64,000 bases of DNA from Cupriavidus gilardii (GTDB lineage Bacteria; Pseudomonadota; Gammaproteobacteria; Burkholderiales; Burkholderiaceae): positions 1 to 64,000 of the forward strand of contig NZ_VZOV01000004.1 in NCBI RefSeq assembly GCF_008801915.1, in the 5' to 3' direction. Positions within the stretch are counted from its first letter, which is position 1; each line of letters opens with the position of its first letter. This document shows, piece by piece, positions 1-8,510 of this stretch. The position numbers and the translations under genes are program-made. The notes below the pieces were generated by a model that saw nothing but the letters and a program-made list of their open reading frames with translations, was not told the DNA's origin and searched no databases.

Positions 1-1551
1 CCGGCGCCCGCGCCCGCGGCGGCTCCGGCTGCTTCGAGCCCGGCTGCGGCGCCCGCGCCCGCGCCGGCAGCATCGCCGGCCCCGGCCCCGGCTGCGGCGA
101 CGCATGCCGGCGGTGCCGACATCCAGTGCGAGATGCTGGTGCTGGGCGCCGGCCCCGGCGGCTACTCGGCCGCCTTCCGCAGCGCCGACCTCGGCATGAA
201 TACCGTGCTGGTCGAGCGCTATGCGAGCCTGGGCGGGGTTTGCCTGAACGTCGGCTGCATCCCGTCGAAGGCGTTGCTGCATAACGCGGCGATCATCGAC
301 GAGGCCAAGGCGCTGGCCGCGCACGGCATCGTGTTCGGCGACGCGAAGATCGATCTGGACGGCCTGCGCAAGTACAAGGAATCGGTAGTCGGCAAGCTGA
401 CCGGCGGCCTCGCCGGCATGGCCAAGGCGCGCAAGGTGCAGGTCGTGCGCGGCATCGGCACCTTCCTCGATCCGCATCATCTCGAGGTCCAGGAAACCGG
501 CGGCGACGGCAAGGAGCCCACCGGCAAGAAGACGGTGATCCGCTTCGACAAGGCCATCATCGCGGCCGGCAGCCAGGCGGTGAAACTGCCGTTCATCCCG
601 GAAGACCCGCGCATCGTCGATTCGACCGGCGCGCTGGAACTGCGCGAGATCCCCAAGCGCATGCTGGTGATCGGCGGCGGCATCATCGGGCTGGAAATGG
701 CTACGGTCTACAGTACGCTGGGCGCCAGCATCGATGTCGTGGAAATGCTCGACGGCCTGATGCAGGGCGCGGACCGCGATCTCGTCAAGGTCTGGGAGAA
801 GATGAACAAGCATCGCTTCGACAAGGTGATGCTCAAGACCAAGACCGTCGGGGTCGAAGCCAAGGCCGATGGCGTCTACGTCAAGTTCGAGGGCGAGCAG
901 GCTCCGGCGGAGGCGCAGCGCTACGACCTGGTGCTGGTGTCGGTGGGCCGCGCGCCCAACGGCAAGCGGATCGGTGCGGAGAAGGCGGGCGTCGCGGTGA
1001 CCGACCGCGGCTTCATCGAGGTCGACAGCCAGATGCGCACCAACGTGCCGCACATCTTTGCGATCGGCGACATCGTCGGCCAGCCGATGCTGGCGCACAA
1101 GGCCGTGCACGAGGCCCACGTGGCGGCGGAAGCCGCGCACGGCGAGAAGGCCTACTTCGACGCCAGGCAGATTCCGTCGGTGGCCTATACCGATCCGGAA
1201 GTCGCGTGGGCTGGCCTGACCGAGGAACAGTGCAAGGCGCAGGGCATCAAGTACGGCAAGGGCGTTTTCCCGTGGGCCGCTTCGGGCCGCGCGATCGCCA
1301 ACGGCCGCGACGAGGGCTTCACCAAGCTGCTGTTCGACGAGGAAACGCACCGCATCATCGGCGGCGGCATCGTCGGCACGCATGCGGGCGACCTGATTGG
1401 CGAAGTCTGCCTGGCGATCGAGATGGGTGCCGACGCGGTCGATATCGGCAAGACGATCCACCCGCACCCGACGCTGGGCGAGTCGATCGGCATGGCGGCC
1501 GAGATCTACGAGGGCGTCTGCACGGACGTGCCGCCGCCGCGCAAGCGCTGA
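1..1551 (+). CDS. lpdA: dihydrolipoyl dehydrogenase (E3) with N-terminal linker/lipoyl region, 5' truncated by window edge
   Basis: Reoxidises dihydrolipoyl groups of the pyruvate dehydrogenase complex, passing electrons through FAD to NAD+. The reading frame is open from base 1. Bases 1-105 encode an Ala/Pro-rich linker, the kind that joins a lipoyl domain to the catalytic part, so the true start lies outside the window and the ATG at 133 is internal. After it come the FAD-binding GAGPGG motif, the redox-active disulfide in CLNVGC, the NAD-binding GGGIIGLE motif and the C-terminal HPHPTLGE active-site segment. The lipoyl-fused form is known from the PdhL protein of Cupriavidus. A hairpin terminator follows the stop, so it is probably the last gene of the pdh operon. 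That the linker leads to a lipoyl domain is inferred; the domain itself is not visible. Confidence 0.95.
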   Translation, partial: PAPAPAAAPAASSPAAAPAPAPAASPAPAPAAATHAGGADIQCEMLVLGAGPGGYSAAFRSADLGMNTVLVERYASLGGVCLNVGCIPSKALLHNAAIIDEAKALAAHGIVFGDAKIDLDGLRKYKESVVGKLTGGLAGMAKARKVQVVRGIGTFLDPHHLEVQETGGDGKEPTGKKTVIRFDKAIIAAGSQAVKLPFIPEDPRIVDSTGALELREIPKRMLVIGGGIIGLEMATVYSTLGASIDVVEMLDGLMQGADRDLVKVWEKMNKHRFDKVMLKTKTVGVEAKADGVYVKFEGEQAPAEAQRYDLVLVSVGRAPNGKRIGAEKAGVAVTDRGFIEVDSQMRTNVPHIFAIGDIVGQPMLAHKAVHEAHVAAEAAHGEKAYFDARQIPSVAYTDPEVAWAGLTEEQCKAQGIKYGKGVFPWAASGRAIANGRDEGFTKLLFDEETHRIIGGGIVGTHAGDLIGEVCLAIEMGADAVDIGKTIHPHPTLGESIGMAAEIYEGVCTDVPPPRKR

Positions 1552-1579
1552 GCGGCCGGTTGTCGCAGTACAGGAGCAG

Positions 1580-1607
1580 GGCCCGCCAGGATGGCGGGCC
1601 TTGTTTT
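1580..1607 (+). terminator. Rho-independent terminator after lpdA
   Basis: An 8-bp perfect stem, GGCCCGCC at 1580-1587 and GGCGGGCC at 1593-1600 with a 5-nt loop, is followed by TTGTTTT. It starts 28 bases after the lpdA stop. Confidence 0.85.
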
Positions 1608-2367
1608 ACTCGGGAATGCAATTAACCGCCATTATCTTTGAAATACAGATATAGCTGCGCTGGAGCTGACAAGTGCGGGGCGCGGTCAGGCTGTAACGAA
1701 AATTCCTGCGGCTGCCGACTGGCGAGCCGGCCGAACCACGATTTCCACGTGCTGATCGAGCGAGACGAGCGCCTGCATCAGGCGCTCCAGAGAGATGTTG
1801 TCGAGTTTGTAGCGCCGGATCTGCGACACCTTTGGCTGGCTCATGCCGACGATATGGGCGGCTTCGACCTGGCTGAGCCCTCGCTTGTCGATCACTTCGT
1901 TGACTTTGACCGCCAGCAGCGCTTTTGCCGACAGTTCTTCGGCATCGGCAAATCCGAGGTCGGCCAACACATTGTCCGTGCCTGTTCGAGTGCGATTGCA
2001 TGGCATCACGATCTCCGCTTTTTCCGTATCTGGCGAGCACCGCCTTCAGCCGCTTCGCGATCAAGGCGATATCCGGTTGCGGCGTGGCGATGCCCGACTT
2101 GGACTTTTTCTGAAACGCGTGCAGCACGTGGACTGCGTTGCTGACGCAGACCGTGTATACGGCCCGGAATGTATCGCCGCAGTGATCGTCGACCAGTTCG
2201 TACACGCCCGAACCCAGGCCCTTCCACGGCTTTGCTGAAGGAGGCGTGCGCCCCAACTGCACGACGAACAGGGCTACCCCCATGTCTTTTTGAACCGGAA
2301 TGGGGAATGCTTTGAAGTCCTTTTTCGAGGAGCCTTCCCAATACAACAGCTTGCGTTCGTCGGGCAC
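1606..2367 (-). CDS. HigB/Gp49-like toxin, C-terminus probably frame-disrupted
   Basis: The first 110 or so residues match the phage-derived Gp49-like/HigB toxins, which are ribosome-associated mRNA interferases: an early GSSKKDFKAFP segment, FRAVYTV, and HAFQKKSKSGIATP. Family members end soon after this, but here the frame stays open to 1606 and runs through the whole antitoxin gene, giving 253 residues. A TGA in a neighbouring frame at 2006-2008 sits exactly where a coupled toxin stop is expected, so a one-base indel near 2030-2050 may have removed the normal end. The start is a GTG at 2367. A good promoter lies immediately upstream. The N-terminal family call is firm; whether the toxin is functional is unknown. 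Confidence 0.7.
   Translation of the reverse strand: MPDERKLLYWEGSSKKDFKAFPIPVQKDMGVALFVVQLGRTPPSAKPWKGLGSGVYELVDDHCGDTFRAVYTVCVSNAVHVLHAFQKKSKSGIATPQPDIALIAKRLKAVLARYGKSGDRDAMQSHSNRHGQCVGRPRICRCRRTVGKSAAGGQSQRSDRQARAQPGRSRPYRRHEPAKGVADPALQTRQHLSGAPDAGARLARSARGNRGSAGSPVGSRRNFRYSLTAPRTCQLQRSYICISKIMAVNCIPE
1686..2009 (-). CDS. HTH antitoxin of the HigA/XRE family
   Basis: About 107 residues with a helix-turn-helix in the middle (LSQVEAAHIVGMSQPKVSQI, about residues 45-64), typical of XRE-family antitoxins that pair with Gp49-like (HigB/RelE-type) toxins. Such antitoxins neutralise the toxin and repress the pair's promoter. The start is either the GTG at 2009 or the ATG at 2006; a TGA in another frame overlaps these codons, giving the coupled TGATG arrangement expected after a toxin gene. 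The gene lies directly downstream of the toxin. The paralogue identity (HigA2-like or another) cannot be settled by eye. Confidence 0.8.
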   Translation of the reverse strand: MMPCNRTRTGTDNVLADLGFADAEELSAKALLAVKVNEVIDKRGLSQVEAAHIVGMSQPKVSQIRRYKLDNISLERLMQALVSLDQHVEIVVRPARQSAAAGIFVTA

Positions 2368-2369
2368 GA

Positions 2370-2397
2370 ATTATACCTGTTCGGATATAAATCGCAA
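2370..2397 (-). promoter_or_regulatory. sigma70-type promoter of the HigB/HigA-like pair
   Basis: On the minus strand TTGCGA (2397-2392) is separated by 16 bp from a perfect TATAAT (2375-2370). The GTG start of the toxin begins only two bases after the -10 box, so the transcript would be leaderless or would start just inside the assigned codon. Confidence 0.6.
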
Positions 2398-2574
2398 GCG
2401 ACGGATGCACCAGCCGCCCTGGCATCACCATGACAAACTGACTGCGAAGCGCAACCGGATCGCCTTGCGAAAGGCGGCGATGATAGTTGCGATGCGGCGT
2501 CCGAACGTTGTACGACTGTGACGATCCCGGGCTGAAGTTCGAATGCGCTAATTGCGGTGCCAGAGGCAATAAAA

Positions 2575-2598
2575 AAGCCCGGCATCGATGCCGGGCTT
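2575..2598 (-). terminator. terminator of the phasin gene
   Basis: A 10-bp perfect stem (2575-2584 and 2589-2598, loop TCGA) is flanked on its left by A residues, which read as a T run on the minus strand. It lies about 50 bases past the phasin stop. Confidence 0.85.
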
Positions 2599-2650
2599 CG
2601 GAGGTCAGCGTCGACCGGGTGCCCCGGGAGCGGGGCACCGTTCAGCGCGA

Positions 2651-3226
2651 TCAGGCCGCGGTGGTCTTCTTGCCAGCGGTGCGGGCGGTGGCGCTCGCTT
2701 GCTGGGCGGCCTTGGTGGCGGCGGTGGCGGCCGCCTGGAAATTGCTTTCGGCGATTTCGACGGCTTGCTTGGTGGCCTTCTGGACCGACTCGTAGGCGTT
2801 GTTGGCGGCCGAGATGGCCGACTTCACGATGGCCACGGTCGATTCCGAACCGGCCGGGGCGTTCTTGGCGAAGTTGTCGACCAGGCTTTGCACATTGCGC
2901 GAGCTTTCGGCCAGCTGAGCCTCGGCGACGCGGGTGAATTCCGACTGGGTGTCGGCCGCGATCTCGTAGACGTGGCGGCTGTAGGCGACGGCCTTTTCGG
3001 CGACCGGCTGGATCAGCGAAACCTGCAGCGCCAGCAGTTCCTGGGCGTCGCGGGCACCCAGCGTGCGCTTGGCGTGCTCGACGTTTTCGGCCAGCGTGGT
3101 CTTGACCACTTGCATGTTCAGCTCGACCAGCTTTTCCACGCCTTCGAAGGCCTTGGTGGTCAAACCGAACAGGGTTTCCAGATTGGCTTTGTGGGCGGCG
3201 GCAACTTGTTCGGGGGTAAAGGACAT
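2651..3226 (-). CDS. phaP: phasin, PHB granule-associated protein
   Basis: Phasins coat polyhydroxybutyrate granules in the cytoplasm and control granule size and number. The product is about 191 residues with no signal peptide, is rich in Ala, Gln and Lys, and is almost entirely predicted amphipathic helix; it opens MSFTPEQ, as in the family (phasin_2 type). The ATG at 3226 is preferred over an in-frame ATG at 3238 because GGAG lies at the right distance upstream of 3226, inside the longer version. It is monocistronic with its own terminator. In Cupriavidus phaP transcription is repressed by PhaR; a phaR homologue is present at 45773 and control by it is inferred. Confidence 0.93.
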   Translation of the reverse strand: MSFTPEQVAAAHKANLETLFGLTTKAFEGVEKLVELNMQVVKTTLAENVEHAKRTLGARDAQELLALQVSLIQPVAEKAVAYSRHVYEIAADTQSEFTRVAEAQLAESSRNVQSLVDNFAKNAPAGSESTVAIVKSAISAANNAYESVQKATKQAVEIAESNFQAAATAATKAAQQASATARTAGKKTTAA

Positions 3227-3238
3227 GCTGGTCTCCAT

Positions 3239-3736
3239 CAGATGAAGTCGAGTTCAAGCGAACTCAAAAAATAGGTCGCCTAGATGTCAAGGCCGTGACG
3301 TTGCGGTGGCCAGCCCAGGCGCGTGAATGGTCTTGTGCGTCCGCCCCAGCGAGCCGATCGGCCGGTCCGGAAACCGTCTTTCGAATTCATGGTGCGTCGC
3401 AACAATTCCGTATTGTATGGACCATGATTGGTGTGTCAAGCGGTTTTGGTGCATTGCACAACGAGCCCCGGGTAAACCCCCGGTCGGCTCCGTCACATTG
3501 CCGCCCCTGGATCACTTGCGTCGCCCGAAACGCGGGACCTGCGGGCCGGTGCTACCATCGCGCATTCCCTTTATCGCATGGCGGGGGAGGGGCGAAGTGC
3601 CCAGCCGCCGCGCGGCACGCCTGTTTCGACTCCTTCTGCCGATGTCCCGCCAAGTCGCCTGCTCCAGTCTGCCCTGCATCGCAAACCTGTTGCCCACCGG
3701 CCTGTCCGCCCATGTCGCCTGCTGGCGGGGGCGTGC
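3239..3736. other. intergenic region without a recognisable gene
   Basis: About 500 bases between the divergent phasin and DMT transporter genes. I see no convincing coding sequence. An inverted repeat ACAAT-N5-ATTGT lies at 3402-3416 and the phasin promoter should be in the left part. I could not identify a specific PhaR site. Confidence 0.5.
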
Positions 3737-4684
3737 ATGAGGCCCGCGGCAGAGGCCAGCAACCCCGGCCGCGCCGCCTCCGCGGGCGCCAACGTCTGGC
3801 TGGTGTCGATGCCCTGGCTGTTCGTGTTGATCTGGAGTACCGGCTTTATCGTCGCCAAGTACGGCATGCCCCATGCCGAGCCGATGACCTTCCTGTTCCT
3901 GCGTTTTGCCGGCGTGGTGGTGCTGATGGTGCCGTTCGTCGTGCTGGCGCGCGTGCCGCTGCCCCGGCACGGCGGCCGGATCGACTGGCCCATGATCGGC
4001 CGCATTGCGCTGGCGGGGCTGTTGCTGCAGACCGGTTATCTGGGCGGCGTCTGGGCCGCGGTCAAGCTGGGCATGCCGGCCGGCATGGCGGCGCTGATCG
4101 TCGGCATGCAGCCGCTGCTGACGGCGCTGATTTCGCTGCGTCTTGGTGAACGCCTGCGCGGCTGGCAGTGGCTCGGGTTGCTGCTCGGCATCGTCGGCGT
4201 CGGCCTGGTCGTGGCCGGCAAGCTGTCGGCCGGTGCGGCGACGCCATTCAGCGTGCTGCTGGCTGTCGGCGCCTTGCTGTCGATCACGGTCGGCACGCTG
4301 TATCAGAAGCATCGCTGCCCCGTGTTCGATCTGCGCATGGGGTCGCTGATCCAGTTCACCGCGGCGGCGCTGGCCTGCTTGCCGTGGATGTTCCTGTTCG
4401 AAACGCGCGAAGTCGACTGGAACCTCGAGATGATCGGCGCACTCGCATGGTCGATCGTGGCCTTGTCGATCGGCGCGATCTCGCTGCTGTTCGTGTTGAT
4501 CCGGCGCGGCGCAGCCACCAGCGTATCGAGCCTGATGTACCTGACGCCGCCGACCACCGCCGTGATGGCCTGGCTGTTGTTCGACGAGCGCTTTCCGCCG
4601 ATGGCCGCAGCCGGCATGGCGCTCGCGGCGGCCGGCGTCGCGCTGGTGATGCGCGGGGCCGCGGCGCCGTCGCGGCGCGCTTGA
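3737..4684 (+). CDS. EamA-family DMT superfamily transporter
   Basis: An inner-membrane protein of about 315 residues with roughly ten hydrophobic segments in two EamA repeats, the architecture of drug/metabolite exporters such as YdcZ/RhaT relatives. The first repeat begins WLFVLIWSTGFIVAKYG and the second lies after about residue 165. The ATG at 3737 is chosen because the frame upstream to 3578 encodes Arg/Pro-rich sequence unlike the family. The cytosolic C-terminus is short and basic. The substrate cannot be inferred from sequence or neighbours. A thioesterase gene follows at 4736 but may have its own transcript. Confidence 0.85.
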   Translation: MRPAAEASNPGRAASAGANVWLVSMPWLFVLIWSTGFIVAKYGMPHAEPMTFLFLRFAGVVVLMVPFVVLARVPLPRHGGRIDWPMIGRIALAGLLLQTGYLGGVWAAVKLGMPAGMAALIVGMQPLLTALISLRLGERLRGWQWLGLLLGIVGVGLVVAGKLSAGAATPFSVLLAVGALLSITVGTLYQKHRCPVFDLRMGSLIQFTAAALACLPWMFLFETREVDWNLEMIGALAWSIVALSIGAISLLFVLIRRGAATSVSSLMYLTPPTTAVMAWLLFDERFPPMAAAGMALAAAGVALVMRGAAAPSRRA

Positions 4685-4735
4685 CCGGCCCGTCCGCAAT
4701 CTTCCTTCCGCCCACCGTTATTGCCCTTTCCCGCC

Positions 4736-5182
4736 ATGAAGCCGCAAGCCCAGCCCCGCGACTGCTATCGCCACTTCCTGCCGATCACGACGCGCTGGAT
4801 GGATAACGATGTTTATGGCCACGTCAACAACGTTGTCTACTACAGTTATTTCGACACCGTGGTGAATCGCTACCTGATCGAGCGCGGCGTGCTCGACATC
4901 GAGGCAGGTGACACCATCGGGCTGGTGATCGAGACGCAGTGCAACTACTTCGCCTCGCTGAGCTTTCCCGAAACGGTGATCGCGGGTCTGCGCGTCGCGC
5001 GGCTCGGCAACAGCAGTGTGCGCTACGAAGTGGGGCTGTTTCGCGAGGGCGACGACAGCGCCGCCGCGCAGGGGCACTTCGTGCATGTCTATGTCGACCG
5101 CCAGACGCGCCGCCCAGTCGCCTTGCCGGAACCGTTGCGCAAGGCGCTCGAGCCGCTGCTGGTGGCGGCCGTGGATCGGTAG
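4736..5182 (+). CDS. acyl-CoA thioesterase, 4-hydroxybenzoyl-CoA thioesterase/YbgC-type hotdog fold
   Basis: A single hotdog domain of 148 residues. It opens with the family signature around [20 protein letters not shown], which contains the catalytic Asp near residue 22 and the HVNN turn; such enzymes hydrolyse acyl-CoA thioesters in the cytoplasm. The ATG at 4736 is preferred over the TTG at 4721 because the family's conserved part begins shortly after it. It follows the DMT transporter by 51 bases, so cotranscription is possible. The acyl specificity is unknown. Confidence 0.85.
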   Translation: MKPQAQPRDCYRHFLPITTRWMDNDVYGHVNNVVYYSYFDTVVNRYLIERGVLDIEAGDTIGLVIETQCNYFASLSFPETVIAGLRVARLGNSSVRYEVGLFREGDDSAAAQGHFVHVYVDRQTRRPVALPEPLRKALEPLLVAAVDR

Positions 5183-5526
5183 GGAGCGTGACCGTGAACG
5201 CGCGCAGGTGCCGTACCGGCCTGTCCCTTGCGCCCGGTATCGGGGGCAGGGCAGTCGGCGCGCCGCGCGGCGAATGTTGCGCTGCGGGTGTGAACCGGAA
5301 CCCGGTTTCGCGCGTTGCTGATCCAGATGACGCGGCCGACATTGCGCCGGCCACTCAATTTCTCGCCAGAACTGACGTTAGTGAGGCATGCGCGTGCGCA
5401 GGGCGGAAGATTGCCGGGCCGGGAGGCCGCGTCATGCAGATTTCCATGTGCTGCAAGCGTCTTATTTTTCGCATTACGGAAATGTCTGTAATCGAAGCTT
5501 TAAGTCCGCTGTGTAAGTCATTAATC
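5183..5526. other. intergenic region upstream of the PbpG promoter
   Basis: About 340 bases with no coding sequence I can support. The right part becomes clearly A/T-rich from about 5440 and leads into the promoter at 5527-5555. Confidence 0.5.
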
Positions 5527-5555
5527 TTGCTAACAAATTCTTTTTTTTCTACACT
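5527..5555 (+). promoter_or_regulatory. sigma70-type promoter for the PbpG-like peptidase gene
   Basis: TTGCTA (5527-5532) and TACACT (5550-5555) are separated by 17 bp within an A/T-rich stretch containing an eight-T run. The coding sequence begins 31 bases downstream. Confidence 0.6.
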
Positions 5556-5585
5556 GGCGCCATTCCCGATGCGCGCCCGAGAATC

Positions 5586-6815
5586 ATGTCCCGGTTCGAC
5601 CTCCCATTCCTGAGATTTCTCGGCACCCTGCCTCTGCCTTCGGTGGCAGCGACCATGCTGGTGTCGGCGGCGCTGATTGCCGCGCCCATGGCGGAGGCGG
5701 CGAGTAAATCGTCAAAATCCGCTAAAAAGACCGAAAAGGTCGTCAAAGTCCAAAAATCCTCGGCTAAATCGTCGAAGTCCACCAAGTCCGCCAAGGCCAG
5801 CAGCGTGTCGAAGCGCTCGACGGTGGCCAAGACCGGCAGCCGCAAGGTCATCGTTTCCAAGAATGGCAAGCGCAAGGTCATTCTGGTCCAGCGTCAGGCC
5901 GCCCCCGTGCGCGCGGCCTATACGCCGCCGTCGCGCCCGTCGCTGGGCGAGGCGCTTGGACTGCGCGATACCGACGATGCGCTGTCGCTGCGCTCCAGCG
6001 TCGCGCTGGTGATGGACCAGAACACCAACGAAGTGCTGTTCCAGAAGAACGCGGCCGCGGTGCTGCCGATCGCCTCGATCACCAAGCTGATGACCGCGCT
6101 GGTGGTGATGGACGCGCGCCTGCCGATGGACGAGGTGCTGACGATTACCGAGGAAGATCGCGACACCGAGAAGCACAGCAGCTCGCGTCTGCGCTTCGGC
6201 ACCCAGCTGACCCGCCAGGAGCTGCTGCTGCTGGCGCTGATGTCGTCGGAAAACCGCGCCGCCTCGGCGCTCGGCCGCCACTACCCGGGCGGCCTGCCGG
6301 CCTTCGTGCAGGCGATGAACCGCAAGGCGCGCGAACTGGGCATGAACGACTCCCACTTCGTCGATTCGAGCGGGCTGTCGAGCAGCAACGTCTCGTCGGC
6401 GATGGATCTGGCCCGGCTGGTCAAGGCGGCCTATCGCAATCCGACCATCCGCGCGTTCTCGACGCAGACCGAGCATGAGGTCAATGTGCTTGGCCGCACC
6501 CAGCACTACGTCAGCACCAATCGCCTGGTGCGCGGCGGCAACTGGGATATCGGCTTGCAGAAGACCGGTTTCATCTCGGAAGCGGGGCGCTGCCTGGTGA
6601 TGCAGGCGCGTGTCGGCGGCCGCGATGTGGTGATGGTGTTCCTGGACTCGTCCGGCAACCTGACCCGCTTTGCCGATGCCAATCGCGTGCGCGACTGGCT
6701 CGAGCATTCGCCGCCATCGGCGCCGAACCGCTTCCCGAGCACGCCGAATCTGACGCAGGGGCCCGCCAACTCGCCGCATTACGTGCTGACGTCGCAGCAG
6801 GCGCGCGGCATCTGA
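5586..6815 (+). CDS. pbpG: D-alanyl-D-alanine endopeptidase (penicillin-binding protein 7/8 family)
   Basis: Periplasmic serine peptidase of peptidoglycan remodelling (peptidase S11). All three catalytic motifs are present: SITK with nucleophile Ser164 and Lys167, SEN at 221-223, and KTG at 326-328. Residues 1-39 form a signal sequence ending near AEAA. Residues 40-105 are an unusually long Lys/Ser-rich basic linker before the catalytic domain, perhaps for binding acidic wall polymers. At 409 residues it is longer than E. coli PbpG because of this linker. It stands alone between a promoter and a terminator. Confidence 0.9.
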   Translation: MSRFDLPFLRFLGTLPLPSVAATMLVSAALIAAPMAEAASKSSKSAKKTEKVVKVQKSSAKSSKSTKSAKASSVSKRSTVAKTGSRKVIVSKNGKRKVILVQRQAAPVRAAYTPPSRPSLGEALGLRDTDDALSLRSSVALVMDQNTNEVLFQKNAAAVLPIASITKLMTALVVMDARLPMDEVLTITEEDRDTEKHSSSRLRFGTQLTRQELLLLALMSSENRAASALGRHYPGGLPAFVQAMNRKARELGMNDSHFVDSSGLSSSNVSSAMDLARLVKAAYRNPTIRAFSTQTEHEVNVLGRTQHYVSTNRLVRGGNWDIGLQKTGFISEAGRCLVMQARVGGRDVVMVFLDSSGNLTRFADANRVRDWLEHSPPSAPNRFPSTPNLTQGPANSPHYVLTSQQARGI

Positions 6816-6828
6816 ACCGAGCCGAACG

Positions 6829-6888
6829 GCGGGACGGCAAGCCCGTCCCGCAACGAAAGACGCGCCCCTCGAGGGCGCGTCGTCGTTT
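6829..6888 (+). terminator. double hairpin terminator after pbpG
   Basis: Two perfect hairpins in tandem: GCGGGACGG/CCGTCCCGC (6829-6851) and GACGCGCCC/GGGCGCGTC (6859-6881). The second is followed by GTCGTTT. It lies between convergent genes and may serve both. Confidence 0.7.
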
Positions 6889-6932
6889 CAGGGGCCGGCC
6901 ACGCCGGCAATTGACCGGCGAGGTTCAGCCGA

Positions 6933-8344
6933 TCACAGCAGCTTGCCCGGATTCATGATGCCCGCCGGATCGAGCAGCCGCTTGATGCCGACCATCAGCC
7001 GCAGTTCGAGCGGATCCTTGTAGCGGTGGAAATACTCGCGCTTGAGCTGGCCGATGCCATGCTCGGCGCTGATGCTGCCGCCATGGCGCATCACCTCGTC
7101 CAGTACCTCGGCCGTGACCGCCTCGCCATGCGTGGTTGCCCAGTCTTTCGGCGCGCCCGCTGGGCGGGACAGGTTGTAGTGCAGATTGCCGTCGCCGAAG
7201 TGGCCGAACACGAAGGGGCGGATCGCGCCGTCGAGCCGCTGCAGCCGTGCCTGCATCCGCTCCATGAACACCGGGATCGATTCGATCGGCAGCGAGATGT
7301 CGTGCTTCAGGTGCGGGCCATCGGCGCGCTGCGCTTCCGAGATTTCTTCGCGCAACTTCCACATCGCCTGCAGCTGGCTCAGCGACGAGGACACGGCCGC
7401 GTCGAGGCACAGGCCCTGTTCGAGCGCGTCGCCGATGGTCGCTTCAAGCAGCGAGTTCAGGCCGGCCTCGTCGGTGGTGTCAGCCAGTTCGACCAGCACG
7501 TAGGCCGGATGGCGGTCGGCGAAGGGCGCCTGCACGCCTTCCGCATGCGTCAGCACCAGTTCCAGGCAGGGTCCGGTAAAGAATTCGAAGGCTTGCAGCC
7601 GCGCGCCGCAGCGCGAGTACAGCAGCGAGAATAGCTGCAACGCCTGCCGAGGCGATTCCACCGCGGCCAGCACCCGGCGCGCTGATCGGTGCGCGGCAGC
7701 AGCCGCAGCGCCACCGCGGTGATCACGCCCAGCGTGCCTTCGGAGCCGATCAGCAACTGCTTCAGGTCGTAGCCGGTGTTGTCCTTGCGCAGCGTGCGCA
7801 GCCCATGGAAGACCTCGCCGTCGGGCAGCACCGCTTCCAGGCCGAGCACCAGCTCGCGGGCCATGCCGTAGCGCACCACGTTGACGCCGCCGGCATTGGT
7901 CGCGAGATTGCCGCCGATCTGGCACGAGTCCTCGGCGGCCAGCGACAGCGGCAGCTGGCGGTCCGCGTCATGGGCGGCGCGGCGCAGATTGCCGAGGATG
8001 CAGCCGGCCTCGGCCACCATCGTGTTGGCGATGGTGTCGACCGAGCGGATCGTGTTCATCCGGTCCAGGCTCAGCACCACGTTGGCGGGGCGATCGTCGG
8101 GCGTCGCGCCGCCGCACAGCCCGGTATTGCCGCCGCGCGGCACCACCGGCACGCGCCACTGCTGGCACAGCGCCAGGCAGCGCGCGACTTCGTCGGTATT
8201 GCGCGGCCGCACCACGGCCTGGGCATCGCCCCGGTAGATCCCGCGCCAGTCGCTGAGCCAGGGCGCGATCGCCTGCGCGTCGGTGGTCACCACGTCGGAG
8301 CCGAGCGCCTCAAGCAGGCGCGGCAGAAAACCGGAGTCTTGCAT
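6933..8344 (-). pseudogene. FAD-binding oxidase (GlcD/D-lactate dehydrogenase type), frameshifted
   Basis: The family are FAD enzymes that oxidise 2-hydroxy acids. The N-terminal two-fifths (from the ATG at 8344) carries the PCMH FAD-binding domain, with VPRGGNTGLCGGA and GGNLATNAGG. The C-terminal part, with GHFGDGNLHYN and SAEHGIG, is in a different frame. Similarity passes from one frame to the other near 7673-7677, in a CCCGG/CCGGG tract, where loss of one base explains the break. With one base restored the protein would be about 470 residues, normal for the family. It lies downstream of the IclR gene and beside lutAB, suggesting a role in hydroxy-acid use. A genuine mutation and a sequencing error cannot be told apart here. 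Confidence 0.8.
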
Positions 8345-8450
8345 CTCGTCGTGTGCTGTCTGTCGAAATCGGGAAGGGCGCAGCGCGTGCAATCGCGCTG
8401 CGCGGCGTGGCGCGAGGCGTGGCGGGATACCGTGCACCGCCACGCGCCGC

Positions 8451-8510
8451 TACACGTCGCTACACGTCGCTACACGTCGCTACACGTCGCTACACGTCGC
8501 TACACGTCGC
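8451..8510. repeat. 10-bp tandem repeat, six perfect copies
   Basis: TACACGTCGC occurs six times without a mismatch. The first copy next to the IclR gene supplies that gene's last residue codons and TAG stop, and the array then fills the gap before the FAD oxidase gene. Identical copies suggest recent slippage expansion. Confidence 0.97.

Noticed and set aside
3402..3416. ACAAT-N5-ATTGT as a PhaR operator
   Set aside because: It does not lie next to the phasin promoter in an obvious way and I cannot match it to a known PhaR site.
3578..3736. Longer N-terminus for the DMT transporter
   Set aside because: The extra residues are Arg/Pro-rich and outside the family's domain; the ATG at 3737 fits better.
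8451..8510. A CRISPR array
   Set aside because: The units are 10 bp, contiguous and have no spacers.
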